A stretch of 64,000 nucleotides of DNA, taken from an uncultured Dysosmobacter sp. Its GTDB lineage: Bacteria > Bacillota > Clostridia > Oscillospirales > Oscillospiraceae. Shown here one piece after another: positions 7,087 to 15,547 of the stretch. The stretch is from contig CANQPD010000015.1 of assembly GCA_947625655.1 (NCBI GenBank), positions 1 to 64,000 of the forward strand, in the 5' to 3' direction. Each line of letters opens with the position of its first letter. Position 1 is the first letter of the stretch. The translations under genes were made by a program, and so were the position numbers. The notes under the pieces were generated by a model, which saw only the letters and a list, made by a program, of their open reading frames with translations, was not told where the DNA came from and ran no database searches.

Positions 7087-8256
7087 TTACAGGCTGTCAA
7101 CGGCCGCTCTCAACTGCGCCATGGCCTTTTCCAGAGTGGAACGAGGACAGGCGGCATTCAAACGCATGTATCCACTAAGGCTACGGCCGAAAGTATAGCC
7201 TTCATTTAAGCCGAGTTTTGCTTTATTAATGAAGAAATCTCTGAGCTGCTCATTGTTCATACCTAGCTCTCGGCAGTCCAACCACATCAAATAGGTAGCA
7301 TCGGGGCAATTAGGCTTGATTTTAGGAATATGTCTGGCGCAGTAGTCACACACATAGTTGAAGTTGTTGGATACGTACGCTAGTAATTGATCCAGCCATT
7401 CCTCACCCTCTCGATAGGCCGCTTCCATAGCTACGGAGCTGAAGGCATTGTTACGGTGGATATCCATTCCGCTCCAGAACTTGTCAAAGGTGCGTTTCAT
7501 TTCAACATTGGGGAAGATGGTGGTGCTTGCTTGAAGACCGGCAAGGTTGAAGGTCTTGGTGGCGGATACGCAGGTGATAATATGTGCTGCGATTTCCGGA
7601 GAAAGAGTTGCTGTGGGAGTATGGTGCTTACCATGGAAGATCAGATCAGAGTGGATTTCGTCGGAAACCAGCAGCGTATCATTCTCAATGCACAACTCCG
7701 CCATTCTCCTCAAATCTGAAGGATCCCATACAATGCCCAGAGGGTTATGGGGGTTGCATAGCAGGAAGATGCTGCACTGCTTGACCTTGGCGACGAAATC
7801 ATCAAAATCAACATGCCAATGGCCATCGGATTCCGCCAGCTCGTTTTCCACCACTGTGCGGTCCCATGCCTCCACTACATCATAGAATTCGGAATAAACC
7901 GGTGTCTGGATCAGAACCTTGTCTCCGTTTTTGCTGAACAGCTTAACAATAGCAGACAGGGCGGGTACAACACCCAGACTCCAGCTCATCAGATTGGTAT
8001 CAGGTTTCCAATTGTTACGCTTGAGTTCCCACTCCTGAACAGCTTCAAAGTAGCTGGAAGGGCGGGAGGTATAGCCCCAAATGCCTTCCTTCGCTTTTTG
8101 AGTGCAGGCATCGATGATAGGCTGCGCTGTGCGGAAATCCATGTCTGCGACCCACAGCGGAATCACATCAGATGTGCCAAACTTCATGGTGCGCTCATCA
8201 TATTTGGAGGAACGGTTGGCAGTGCGGTCAATCACCTCATCGAAATTGTATTTCAT
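7087..8256 (-). CDS. MalY/PatB-type pyridoxal phosphate C-S lyase (cystathionine beta-lyase family)
   Basis: 389 residues from the ATG at 8256, placed 6 bases after AAGGAG; a TTG two codons earlier is less likely. A fold-type I aminotransferase-like enzyme: PLWVADMDF near the N terminus is typical of MalY/PatB, CNPHNPLG and SDEIHSDL bind cofactor, and SATKTFNLAG carries the Schiff-base lysine. Members cleave cystathionine or cysteine S-conjugates to pyruvate, ammonia and a thiol. The neighbouring RidA and cysteine desulfidase support a role in sulfur amino acid breakdown; true aminotransferase activity cannot be excluded. Confidence 0.9.
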   Translation of the reverse strand: MKYNFDEVIDRTANRSSKYDERTMKFGTSDVIPLWVADMDFRTAQPIIDACTQKAKEGIWGYTSRPSSYFEAVQEWELKRNNWKPDTNLMSWSLGVVPALSAIVKLFSKNGDKVLIQTPVYSEFYDVVEAWDRTVVENELAESDGHWHVDFDDFVAKVKQCSIFLLCNPHNPLGIVWDPSDLRRMAELCIENDTLLVSDEIHSDLIFHGKHHTPTATLSPEIAAHIITCVSATKTFNLAGLQASTTIFPNVEMKRTFDKFWSGMDIHRNNAFSSVAMEAAYREGEEWLDQLLAYVSNNFNYVCDYCARHIPKIKPNCPDATYLMWLDCRELGMNNEQLRDFFINKAKLGLNEGYTFGRSLSGYMRLNAACPRSTLEKAMAQLRAAVDSL

Positions 8257-8774
8257 ACACAACTCCTTTTTTGTTGTTAGTAATCTCTGGAGTAAGCCGG
8301 CGGCTGATGGTTGAGGTGTAAAAGCAAATCTAGTATTTCCAAATAAGAATCTGGATAGATTGTCATGGACATTCTGACACTATGCGATATTACCTTGGCG
8401 CTGAACATAAAAGCAACGCAGCTTATGTACTTGCTTCCTACTAGAAATACCTGGGCACCTTCCGGTTCTGCACTGGCTTTTTTTCGTAGGCTTGAGTTAC
8501 TTTTTTACGTATTACTTTGTTGGGTGGATAAACCAAATTAACCGGTGCGTGATCAATATGACATCTGGAATAAAGACGGGAGTTTTTCATGTGCAGATGC
8601 ACATGAATGTGCAAGACTGTTAGAACTATACCCTATGGCTTTTGCTTGCTGGGTCAGTTCTTTATCGCACCCGTAATAACTCAAGATGTCAAGCCGGTGG
8701 AGGCGGTGCTGGTGGTATTATAGTTTTTTTCTCTCTGCGACTCGTATCAGGACTTCATTTGTACAATAATCTTG
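8257..8774. other. Intergenic stretch upstream of malY
   Basis: 518 bases, AT-rich relative to its surroundings. No open reading frame with a ribosome binding site was found. The only clear structure is the palindrome at 8586-8607. Decayed insertion DNA is likely because an IS fragment follows. Confidence 0.5.
8586..8607. promoter_or_regulatory. Perfect 22-bp palindrome, operator-like
   Basis: Arms TTCATGTGCA and TGCACATGAA around a central GA. Perfect dyad symmetry of this length suggests a dimeric regulator site. It is 330 bases upstream of malY and not near an obvious promoter, so the role is open. Confidence 0.4.
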
Positions 8775-8918
8775 TTAACTCGTAGGGTAGTAGGGTTCGA
8801 TAACACCAACCCACTCGTCCCAGGGAATGATTTCGTCCATAATCTCCAGAAACTCCTCCCGCTTCGTTTTCTTCTTGCGGAAGCTGTATTCCATGTCGGT
8901 AAGGGTTTCCTGCTTCAT
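8775..8918 (-). pseudogene. N-terminal remnant of an IS5-family-type transposase
   Basis: A 47-codon frame on the minus strand from ATG 8918 to TAA 8775. It contains SFRKKKTKREEFLEIMDEII and PWDEWVGVIEPYYP, which resemble the start of IS5-group transposases from Clostridia (the usual continuation is a GRPP segment). The rest of the transposase, including the DDE catalytic part, is absent. It marks an old insertion between the sulfur island and the TRAP operon. Confidence 0.7.
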
Positions 8919-8926
8919 TGCTACGC

Positions 8927-8987
8927 ACCATCATTGATTTGATGGTATCATGACACCATCATTGATTTGATGGTGTCATGATACCAT
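8927..8987. repeat. 28-bp-spaced direct repeats with a perfect 19-bp inverted repeat
   Basis: ACCATCATTGATTTGATGGT occurs at 8927-8946 and 8955-8974. Superimposed on this, ATGGTATCATGACACCATC (8942-8960) is perfectly inverted at 8969-8987 with an 8-base spacer. It lies just upstream of the transposase remnant start. Confidence 0.8.
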
Positions 8988-9029
8988 ATCCGGAGCCTTT
9001 GTGGTAGTGCGGCTTAAATCAGAGGTTCC

Positions 9030-10304
9030 TTAGAGCAAACTAGGCAACCATGTTGTAAAAAATGGGACATAGGAGATAAGAAGCAGCGCGATAATCAGTG
9101 GAATAAACAAAGGAAGCATCTGCTTCAAAACTTTTTCCATGGGCCGTTTTGCGATGCGCGAAACCGTGAACAGGCCTACGCCGAAGGGCGGAGTCAACAT
9201 ACCGATTGTAAGATTGAACACCAGAATCACGCCCAATTGCAGCGGGCTCATACCGATCACGCCAGTAATATTCAGCAGGATAGGAGAAAGAATCGTCAGC
9301 GCGGATATCGTCTCCATAAAACATCCTACGATTAAGACCATGACGTTTATCATCAAAATGACCAGTGCGGGATTGTCGGAAAAGCTCAAAAACCAGTTGG
9401 AAATCATTTCAGGGAAACGCTCCAGCGTAAGCACTTTTGTAAATAACGCTGCCACTGCGATGATAATGAAAATACCAGCGGTTTCACGTGCTGTTTCGAT
9501 GATGGCATGTTTTAATATTTTCCAACGGAACTTGCCTCGAATTACTTCAATTATGATGAGATAGGAGACAGCTGCTGCGCCTGCCTCTGAAGGGCTGAAT
9601 ACACCGCAAAGCATGGAAACGATGATGGCAGGAACCAAAATCAGAACATGAATGGACTCCTTGGTCACTTGCCAGAGGTTCTTGTCCGCACCATCAGAGA
9701 TGTTTTTTGCCGGGTTTAACCGCTTTCCGCGTATTTGTAAACTGACAAAGACATACATCTCAGCTGTGATCAGAATGGCCGGCAGCGCTCCGGCCATTAA
9801 GGCCTGCAGGGAGGATATTTGTGCGCAAACAGCAAAGATGATCAGAGGAATGGAAGGTGGGAAAAGCGGTCCCACCATGCTGGTGGTGGCTGTCAATGCA
9901 GCGGCATAATCCCGCTCAAACCCCTCATCTTCCATTGCTTTGATTTCAATCTGTCCTAAGCCGCCGATATCCGCAATGGCCGCGCCAGACATGCCCGCAA
10001 ACAGTAAAGATACGATGATGTTTGTTTTTGCCGTGTACCCTTTCGCATGCCGCAACGCCGACTTTGCGAAGGAGAACATAACCTCTGTTTCGCCGAATTC
10101 ATTGATTAGACATCCCATTAGAATAAACAATGGGCTTGCTAATAACGGAAATGAGTTCAGTGACTGATAAATGGAATAGGCCATTGTGGTAGCCGGAAGA
10201 CCTTCTACCCACACATAGATAAGAGCCGGTACCCCCATCGCAACTACGATTGGTAAGCCAGTGAGCAGGAGGATCAAAAAAAGTGTCAGAACAAGAATCA
10301 GCAT
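9030..10304 (-). CDS. dctM: TRAP transporter large permease, DctM type
   Basis: 424 residues with about twelve hydrophobic segments, the normal size for DctM. It forms the ion-coupled transport channel of a tripartite ATP-independent periplasmic-type system for organic acids or related compounds. Family marks are GLPIVVAMGVPA near the N terminus, GMSGAAIADIGGLG and the TTSMVGPLFPPSIPLI stretch. The start follows the dctQ stop directly. The operon order is metalloenzyme, dctP, dctQ, dctM. Confidence 0.95.
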   Translation of the reverse strand: MLILVLTLFLILLLTGLPIVVAMGVPALIYVWVEGLPATTMAYSIYQSLNSFPLLASPLFILMGCLINEFGETEVMFSFAKSALRHAKGYTAKTNIIVSLLFAGMSGAAIADIGGLGQIEIKAMEDEGFERDYAAALTATTSMVGPLFPPSIPLIIFAVCAQISSLQALMAGALPAILITAEMYVFVSLQIRGKRLNPAKNISDGADKNLWQVTKESIHVLILVPAIIVSMLCGVFSPSEAGAAAVSYLIIIEVIRGKFRWKILKHAIIETARETAGIFIIIAVAALFTKVLTLERFPEMISNWFLSFSDNPALVILMINVMVLIVGCFMETISALTILSPILLNITGVIGMSPLQLGVILVFNLTIGMLTPPFGVGLFTVSRIAKRPMEKVLKQMLPLFIPLIIALLLISYVPFFTTWLPSLL

Positions 10305-10829
10305 TTATTCTTCCTCCTCGTCCGCAATCTCCGCCCGGCCCGTTTGCTTGATTCGCTTGACCATTAGCACTGCATCGGCCAATACCCAAAAGCCCCATAT
10401 AACAGTGCATAAAATGATCCACCCGTGAAGCCAGCTATATGGTATTTTGGCTGCTTTGGTTTTTAACATCGAAATACTGGGAAAGATCGCGATTTCACCT
10501 TGCAAAATGCCAAAAATCAGTACCAGCAGCATAGCTTTTCCCAAAAGCTGCAAGCAGTTTTGAAGCTTGCGCGGCATCAGACTCTGGAAGACTTCAACAC
10601 GCAAGTATTCCTCGTGCCTTTCAACGATGCCAACTCCGGAATAGATCAATGCGATGAGCGCAAAAATAGATACTTCTTCCGGGAATTTAAGCGGCATGTC
10701 AAAAAGTGTTCGCATGATAACCTGTACTCCTATAGAGCACAGGATTATCAGATTCAAAACAACATTCACGGCATTTGCAGCGCTTTCATACCAACCGGCG
10801 GTGCGTTCAAAAATGGAATTCCTTTTCAT
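10305..10829 (-). CDS. dctQ: TRAP transporter small permease, DctQ type
   Basis: 174 residues with four predicted membrane helices and the RTLFDMPLKFPEEVS segment typical of DctQ after helix 1. It pairs with DctM in the membrane. The gene begins 19 bases after dctP and abuts dctM, with a charged EEEE-type C terminus. Confidence 0.93.
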   Translation of the reverse strand: MKRNSIFERTAGWYESAANAVNVVLNLIILCSIGVQVIMRTLFDMPLKFPEEVSIFALIALIYSGVGIVERHEEYLRVEVFQSLMPRKLQNCLQLLGKAMLLVLIFGILQGEIAIFPSISMLKTKAAKIPYSWLHGWIILCTVIWGFWVLADAVLMVKRIKQTGRAEIADEEEE

Positions 10830-10848
10830 TCTGCACCTCTGTCATATT

Positions 10849-11868
10849 TTATTTCTGCAGAATCTTCAAGATCTGGTCATAAGCGTCGCCCCAGTCGTCC
10901 TTAAAGCTCTCGTGCGCTGTATCCCGAATCTTATCCCAATCGAAGTCCAATTCATCATGTTCAATGATGGTCACACCGGCCTCTTCAATAATCCTGCGGT
11001 ATTCCTCATTGGAAACGGCGATGTTTTCCGATACCTTGAGCCTTGCTTCTGCACCCGCCTGAACGAGAATCTCTCTGTCTTCGTCCGTAAGCTTATTATA
11101 AGACTCCTCATTCATGAAGACACCGGAAAGGGTCGGGTTATGCTCTGTCATAATGACATATTTAATAATGTCCTGCATGCCGCAGTCCACGATATAGCAG
11201 AACGGCAAACCTGTTCCATCAATCATGTTAGTTACCAGCGACGTAATAACATCACCCCAACTCATGGGAGTTGCAGTACCACCCATAGCTTCCATGGAGT
11301 TTACGAAAATATCCGAGGGAATTACACGGATCTTGGAGCCTTTCAGATCTTCTTCGCTGTAGATCGGTTTATTGGCCAAAATCTGCTGATTGCCCCAGGA
11401 ATAGGTCGCAACCAACTGCACACCTTTTCCTTTGAGTTCAGCGTTAATCTGACTCATAATTTCAGAGCCAGGCGCAGTGATCTCAAAGAGTTGTTCTTCA
11501 CCTTCGTACACATAGGGTGCTTCAAGCACTGAAAGCATTTTGCACAAGTCAGTGACTTCAGAAACGTCATGCTGACTGAAATCAGCAATGCCTGTTTGTG
11601 TACCCTCGATGTCATTGCCCGTGAGCGTACCGTCGAAATACAGTTCAATCTTTACGCGGCCCTGGGTGCGTTCTTCCACCAAGGCCTTAAAGGTTTCACA
11701 AAATACACCCGCAGGCGAGTTTGACGAATTGACATCGCTGAATTTCAACACCAAAGGATTTTCCGAGCTGTAAGAGACTTCCGCTTGTTTGCTGCTGCAG
11801 CTGCAAAGGGACAGGACCAAGCATATGGCGAGCACAAGGGACACATAGTACCGAACCGTTTTTTTCAT
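10849..11868 (-). CDS. dctP: TRAP transporter solute-binding lipoprotein, DctP type
   Basis: 339 residues. A signal peptide ends in a lipobox (LCSC, lipidated Cys24 most likely), as expected for the binding protein of a Gram-positive cell. The mature protein shows the DctP fold: LKFSDVNSSNSPAG at the start, the conserved KIRVIPSDIFVNSMEAMGGT and PMSWGDVITSL segments. The ligand is unknown; carboxylates such as sialic acid, 2-oxo acids or amino acid derivatives are usual. The co-transcribed metalloenzyme may act on the imported compound. Confidence 0.93.
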   Translation of the reverse strand: MKKTVRYYVSLVLAICLVLSLCSCSSKQAEVSYSSENPLVLKFSDVNSSNSPAGVFCETFKALVEERTQGRVKIELYFDGTLTGNDIEGTQTGIADFSQHDVSEVTDLCKMLSVLEAPYVYEGEEQLFEITAPGSEIMSQINAELKGKGVQLVATYSWGNQQILANKPIYSEEDLKGSKIRVIPSDIFVNSMEAMGGTATPMSWGDVITSLVTNMIDGTGLPFCYIVDCGMQDIIKYVIMTEHNPTLSGVFMNEESYNKLTDEDREILVQAGAEARLKVSENIAVSNEEYRRIIEEAGVTIIEHDELDFDWDKIRDTAHESFKDDWGDAYDQILKILQK

Positions 11869-11896
11869 ATTCTTTCCTCCTCAATCTGTTTTCTGT

Positions 11897-12880
11897 TTAT
11901 GCCTTTGGAATCAGATGATCCAATTCAACTAACCGCCCATCTTTCATGAAGAGCTTTTCGTCCAAATAGATCGTCGGTTTCCAATAGACCATATCGAGAT
12001 GCTGCGGTGCATCGTTTTTTCCTGCGAATCCAAGATTGTTCCCAAGCGCAAAATGCCCGGTGCCGTATATGCCTTCGTCAATGGCGATATGCCCGACCAA
12101 TTCCGCGAAGGGATTCAGCCCTATGGCAAATTCTGCTATGACATAGCTGTTTGGATTGTTTGTTGCCTTCAGACGGTCTGCAAGCATTTTTGCCTGCTTC
12201 CCGCCGGAAATATCATAAGCACGCCCTGCTTCTATGGAAATTCGCACCGGATCTTCCAGCTTGCCGAGGCCACTGCCGCTTGCATCTGCCACCAGGATCC
12301 CGTTTGTTTGCTCTTCAACCGGCGCAATATACACCTCCATGCCAGGCAATCCAATGAGGCCACCAGGGGCATGCAATACGCCCGGGCATGTAAACGCCTT
12401 TCGCCCTTGTATGGATAAAGTAATGGATGTACCGCCGGGAGCAGTGATTTGCACATGGTTGGCTTCGTTGAACGCTTTTTCGACTTCCGCAATTACGGGT
12501 GCCATTGCTTCATAGTTTGCCTCGATGGAGCCCTTCATAAATGCATCTTCGAGGACATCCGTTATGGCTGCTACCCGGCAGCCATTTTTTTTGCAGGCAT
12601 CCACGGCTTTTGTGTACCCAAGCGTATTTGTAGTAACGCAGAAGAGCACATCAGCGAAGCAGATTGCCCGGCCGACGCTATCCGGCAATTGCCCATTGAC
12701 GAGATGGCTGTCAATGGTGATCAAAACGGCCTCCGCTCCCAGGTCCATGCAGGCTTTTTGGAGCGCACTTCCCAGGGAAGCGGGGCGTGAAAGATCCGTT
12801 ATGATCACCACCTTTTCGCCAGCCTTCACGCCCATGCACATACGCGCAATTTTGTTTGCGCCTTCTTGAATGGTTAACAA
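11897..12880 (-). CDS. M29 aminopeptidase / NicX-like metalloenzyme
   Basis: About 327 residues from a TTG at 12880, placed 6 bases after AAAGGAGG; a GTG at 12910 would put that ribosome site inside the gene. The C-terminal half carries the metal-binding pattern of the thermophilic metalloprotease M29 group: a Glu in AEFAIGLNP, Glu and His in EGIYGTGHFALG, and His and Asp in HLDMVYWKPTIYLD. Relatives include leucyl aminopeptidases and the dihydroxypyridine dioxygenase NicX, so peptidase activity is not certain. It is the first gene of the TRAP operon and is probably involved in processing the imported substrate. Confidence 0.8.
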   Translation of the reverse strand: MLTIQEGANKIARMCMGVKAGEKVVIITDLSRPASLGSALQKACMDLGAEAVLITIDSHLVNGQLPDSVGRAICFADVLFCVTTNTLGYTKAVDACKKNGCRVAAITDVLEDAFMKGSIEANYEAMAPVIAEVEKAFNEANHVQITAPGGTSITLSIQGRKAFTCPGVLHAPGGLIGLPGMEVYIAPVEEQTNGILVADASGSGLGKLEDPVRISIEAGRAYDISGGKQAKMLADRLKATNNPNSYVIAEFAIGLNPFAELVGHIAIDEGIYGTGHFALGNNLGFAGKNDAPQHLDMVYWKPTIYLDEKLFMKDGRLVELDHLIPKA

Positions 12881-12923
12881 AATTGTCCTCCTTTCTAAAT
12901 ACGCATCCACACGAAATGTTCGT

Positions 12924-12950
12924 TTGTTATGATTGTGTGGTTCATAACAA
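12924..12950. promoter_or_regulatory. Operator-like inverted repeat of the TRAP operon
   Basis: TTGTTATGA and TCATAACAA are perfect 9-base arms separated by 9 bases. The repeat starts 2 bases downstream of the -10 box of the leftward promoter, where a bound repressor would block transcription. The divergent GntR regulator is the obvious candidate. Confidence 0.65.
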
Positions 12951-12951
12951 T

Positions 12952-12980
12952 ATTTTAATTGGCTGGAATGCCATTGTCAA
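12952..12980 (-). promoter_or_regulatory. Promoter of the TRAP operon
   Basis: Minus strand TTGACA (12975-12980), 17-base spacer, TAAAAT (12952-12957). Confidence 0.8.
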
Positions 12981-13020
12981 TATTCTTTTCCAAACTTTTT
13001 TGAAAACATGCTGTTCAAGC

Positions 13021-13050
13021 TTGACAATACCAGTTTTTTAAGAATACAAT
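13021..13050 (+). promoter_or_regulatory. Promoter of the GntR regulator gene
   Basis: TTGACA (13021-13026), 18-base spacer, TACAAT (13045-13050), 39 bases before the ATG. It diverges from the TRAP operon promoter. Confidence 0.75.
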
Positions 13051-13088
13051 AACTTTAAACAAGGGTTAAAGAGATTGGAGCTGACCGC

Positions 13089-14069
13089 ATGCAGAATCAT
13101 ATTCCCCAAGTTTGGCAGGTAAGCCGCGCCGCACCTGTCCCGCTTTATAAGCAGCTGGCAGACAAAATTAAATGGAGTATACATTTAGGAAATGTGCAGA
13201 ACGGATGGAAGCTTCCTTCTGTGCGAGCATTGGCAAAGGAACTGGATGTCAGTGTGGATACTGTCCGGGCCGCTTATAAAATTCTGGAGGATTCCGGACT
13301 TGCCGTAAGCCGTCCTCATCACGGGACAGAAGTGATTGTGCCTTCCGATACCAACGGTCTTCTTGCGGATGTTTGCAAAGCAGAAGAAGATGCTTTTTCA
13401 AATATAATCAACAGGTGTTTTGATAAAGGCATGGAGAAAGACCAAATTGAAAGCCTGTTCGCCCGTGTTTTGGACCAGGAACTTCAATCTCAAAGTGAGG
13501 CTAGAATTTTATTTGTCGAGTGCAACGAAGAAGATAGCCGTCGGTTTCGCGAGCAGCTCTCTTCCATTCTGGATGTACGGGTAGATATTGCAATGGTCGA
13601 CGATTTGGATAATCTGTGCAAATTACAATCTGAAATGAATCAACGATATAAGGCTATTGTCACCACTTTTTTTCATTATTCCACAGTAATGCTGCGAGCA
13701 CAAAGTCTCAAACTACCGGTTTATGGGGTTGTAACTGAAATGAGTGGAGAAGCTCTTCAAAATATCCGCCGGTTTAAATCCGGACAAAAAGTGGGAGTAA
13801 TAATTCGGCCAAGCCACTCATTAGATTATTTAATGGGCCTTATTACAAATGTCCGTGATGATCTCGACATTCGATGTGCCCTTCTGGGTAATCGTGAAAC
13901 TTTGGATGATGTGATTTCTTGGGCTGATGTTTTTATTGTATCTCGTCCTTGTGAGCGTGAAGTACTTATTCGACGTCAAGATGCTGAAATTTTATATTTT
14001 TGTGATAGCATCAATGCTCAGAGTATTGGTATTCTGCGTGAGAATTTAAACTATCTATTAGTGGAATAG
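13089..14069 (+). CDS. GntR family transcriptional regulator
   Basis: 326 residues. The N-terminal 75 residues form a GntR winged helix (PLYKQLADKIKWSIHLG, GWKLPSVRALAKELDVSVDTVRAAY). The remaining 240 residues form an alpha/beta effector domain without a clear FadR, HutC or MocR signature, perhaps related to periplasmic-binding folds. It is transcribed divergently from the TRAP operon, whose promoter carries a perfect inverted repeat, so it probably senses the imported compound. It is AT-richer than the element to its right and ends in its own terminator. Confidence 0.88.
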   Translation: MQNHIPQVWQVSRAAPVPLYKQLADKIKWSIHLGNVQNGWKLPSVRALAKELDVSVDTVRAAYKILEDSGLAVSRPHHGTEVIVPSDTNGLLADVCKAEEDAFSNIINRCFDKGMEKDQIESLFARVLDQELQSQSEARILFVECNEEDSRRFREQLSSILDVRVDIAMVDDLDNLCKLQSEMNQRYKAIVTTFFHYSTVMLRAQSLKLPVYGVVTEMSGEALQNIRRFKSGQKVGVIIRPSHSLDYLMGLITNVRDDLDIRCALLGNRETLDDVISWADVFIVSRPCEREVLIRRQDAEILYFCDSINAQSIGILRENLNYLLVE

Positions 14070-14143
14070 ATTTTATTTATTTTGGTTCCGTGGTGTTAAG
14101 AAATTGAAGATTAATCAATGGGAATACTTACATAATTCTATTT

Positions 14144-14190
14144 AGCCTCAGAAAGCTTTGAACAATAAAGGCTTCCTGGGGCTATTTTGT
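14144..14190 (+). terminator. Terminator of the GntR gene
   Basis: Interrupted stem pairing AGCCTCAGAAAGC (14144-14156) with GGCTTCCTGGGGCT (14070 bases plus 100, at 14170-14183), followed by ATTTTGTTTT. Confidence 0.7.
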
Positions 14191-14256
14191 TTTGGTTCCT
14201 CGGGAGTATTCTGTGGTTTCAATTACGAGTTTGAATTGATTTGTCTGTGGGTGATA

Positions 14257-14989
14257 TTAGAACGGCATGGCGTGGATCATCTGCCCGATATAGGGAGTCT
14301 TGAAGCGTACATCCCGAATCTGCGCCTCGGCAAATTCATCAATGCAAAGGTATTTCTTCACGGAAGACAGGTACCAGCTGCTCAACCTGCGTCATAATAT
14401 TCTTCAGTTCCCTATCCTGCCCAGTGGAAAGAGACTCGTCCTGCTCCTTGGTGAAGCGCAAGGCGTGGTAGATCTCGGCGAGCTGCTCCGACGCAAAAAG
14501 GGCGTCTTTGGGAACCAGCCCGCTTCGTGTGACAAAGTCCCGCTTCGCCTCCTCGTAATGCTCATAAAAATAGTTCCCGGTGTGGACGTCCTCACGATTC
14601 CAATCCCATTCCCAGGTAATGAAGCGGACGCCATAGCTGGTGGGATGCCCCGCCAGAACGATGCCGTTAAAATCCGCCAGGACACGGTAGTCGCCCTCCA
14701 GATCTCTTGCCTTGAGCTGCGGCGCACGTTCCATCATCGCCATGTACTCAGAAGTTGTTTTTGCGATGTCGATTACATTTTGCAGCTCCGCCTGTGCGCT
14801 ATTGGAATCCACATTCTGCTGGCGGTACAGGACACTGCCTTTGCCGGAGATGCGACACAGGTAGCTGCCGTTCCAACTGACGGGGAGGTGGCGGTCTTCA
14901 ATCCGACCGGTGTCAAAGCCTGCTCGCTTCAGACTGATGGCAGCCTCTTCAAGGTAGCGCAACTGCGCCATATCGTTTTGCTTGTCCAT
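14257..14989 (-). pseudogene. Frameshifted accessory protein of unknown function
   Basis: From ATG 14989 (AGGAGG 10 bases upstream) 216 codons read to a TGA at 14339. In the next frame the sequence continues from about 14365 with a convincing tail (KKYLCIDEFAEAQIRDVRF, then TPYIGQMIHAMPF) to a TAA at 14257. Joining the frames by one shift near 14360 gives about 243 residues, so the gene is probably broken by a single indel. I do not recognise the family; hydrophilic proteins of this kind are common in conjugative elements. It may be the left end of the element. Confidence 0.6.
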
Positions 14990-15228
14990 ATCAATTTCCT
15001 CCTGTAAAAAAATAAGCCGGAGCGAACTTGATGACTCCGGCAGGTAAACGTATGATCGGCAATCGTGCTCTTTTGAAACTGAAACTTCAGATATCAAACA
15101 CTACTTTTTCTACACTTCATTTGCTTTCTCTATTATTCCTCCTGTATTTCGACATTGGGTGGTTTGTGATAAAATGTAGGCGTAACCTCTTCGTTCACAA
15201 AAAGTTTACAAATTGAAAATAGAAAAAA
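14990..15228. other. Intergenic leader region
   Basis: AT-rich DNA upstream of the broken gene. No gene seen. A weak plus-strand promoter-like pair (TTCGAC and TAAAAT with 16 bases, about 15149-15176) faces the hairpin at 15229, with no recognisable product. Confidence 0.4.
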
Positions 15229-15265
15229 GAGCCGATTTTTCAAAATTATCTTGAAAAACCGGCTC
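15229..15265 (-). terminator. Leftward intrinsic terminator
   Basis: Arms GAGCCGATTTTTCAA (15229-15243) and TTGAAAAACCGGCTC (15251-15265). On the minus strand the stem is followed by TTTTTTCTATTTTC, so it acts on leftward transcripts. Confidence 0.75.
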
Positions 15266-15338
15266 GAAATTAAGAGCGCGTTAGTTCATGTCATTCCAAA
15301 TATTCACCTGATGCTTTCGGTATCTTTTTTTCGCAACC

Positions 15339-15434
15339 TCAAATGGGGGGACGAAAAAACCCTAGAACCGTTGCGGTTCTAGGGTTTCGTCGTGCGTATC
15401 TATTTTGGTCGCACACCATGGTACGAGTGTTCAT
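15339..15434 (-). CDS. Possible 31-residue leader peptide overlapping a terminator hairpin
   Basis: ATG 15434 follows GGGAG by 7 bases. The frame encodes MNTRTMVCDQNRYARRNPRT, then ATVLGFFRPPI. Its second half lies inside the hairpin at 15357-15387, which ends in T6 on this strand. This is the geometry of a transcription attenuator. No intact gene follows leftward; the broken gene at 14257-14989 is the only candidate target. Low certainty that it is translated. Confidence 0.3.
   Translation of the reverse strand: MNTRTMVCDQNRYARRNPRTATVLGFFRPPI
15357..15387 (-). terminator. Leftward intrinsic terminator
   Basis: Perfect 14-bp stem (AAACCCTAGAACCG and complement) with a 3-base loop. On the minus strand it ends GGGTTTTTTCG. 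Confidence 0.8.
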
Positions 15435-15519
15435 AACGACACTCCCGCAAACCCGCATGAAATCAAGGTTTTTTGGTAACAGGCAAACACATTTCACTAA
15501 TTTACATATTATGATAAAG

Positions 15520-15547
15520 GCGCTGGTGTGAAAACCGGCGCTTTTTC
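15520..15547 (+). terminator. Terminator or attenuator upstream of parA
   Basis: GCGCTGG (15520-15526) pairs with CCGGCGC (15535-15541), followed by TTTTTCT. A second inverted repeat (TAGCCGTCTG / CAGGCGGCTA, 15560-15587) lies between it and the parA ribosome site, so the parA leader may be attenuated. Confidence 0.5.

Noticed and set aside
15343-15531. 62-codon plus-strand frame
   Set aside because: Its start is the complementary reading of the palindromic hairpin and it lacks a ribosome site.
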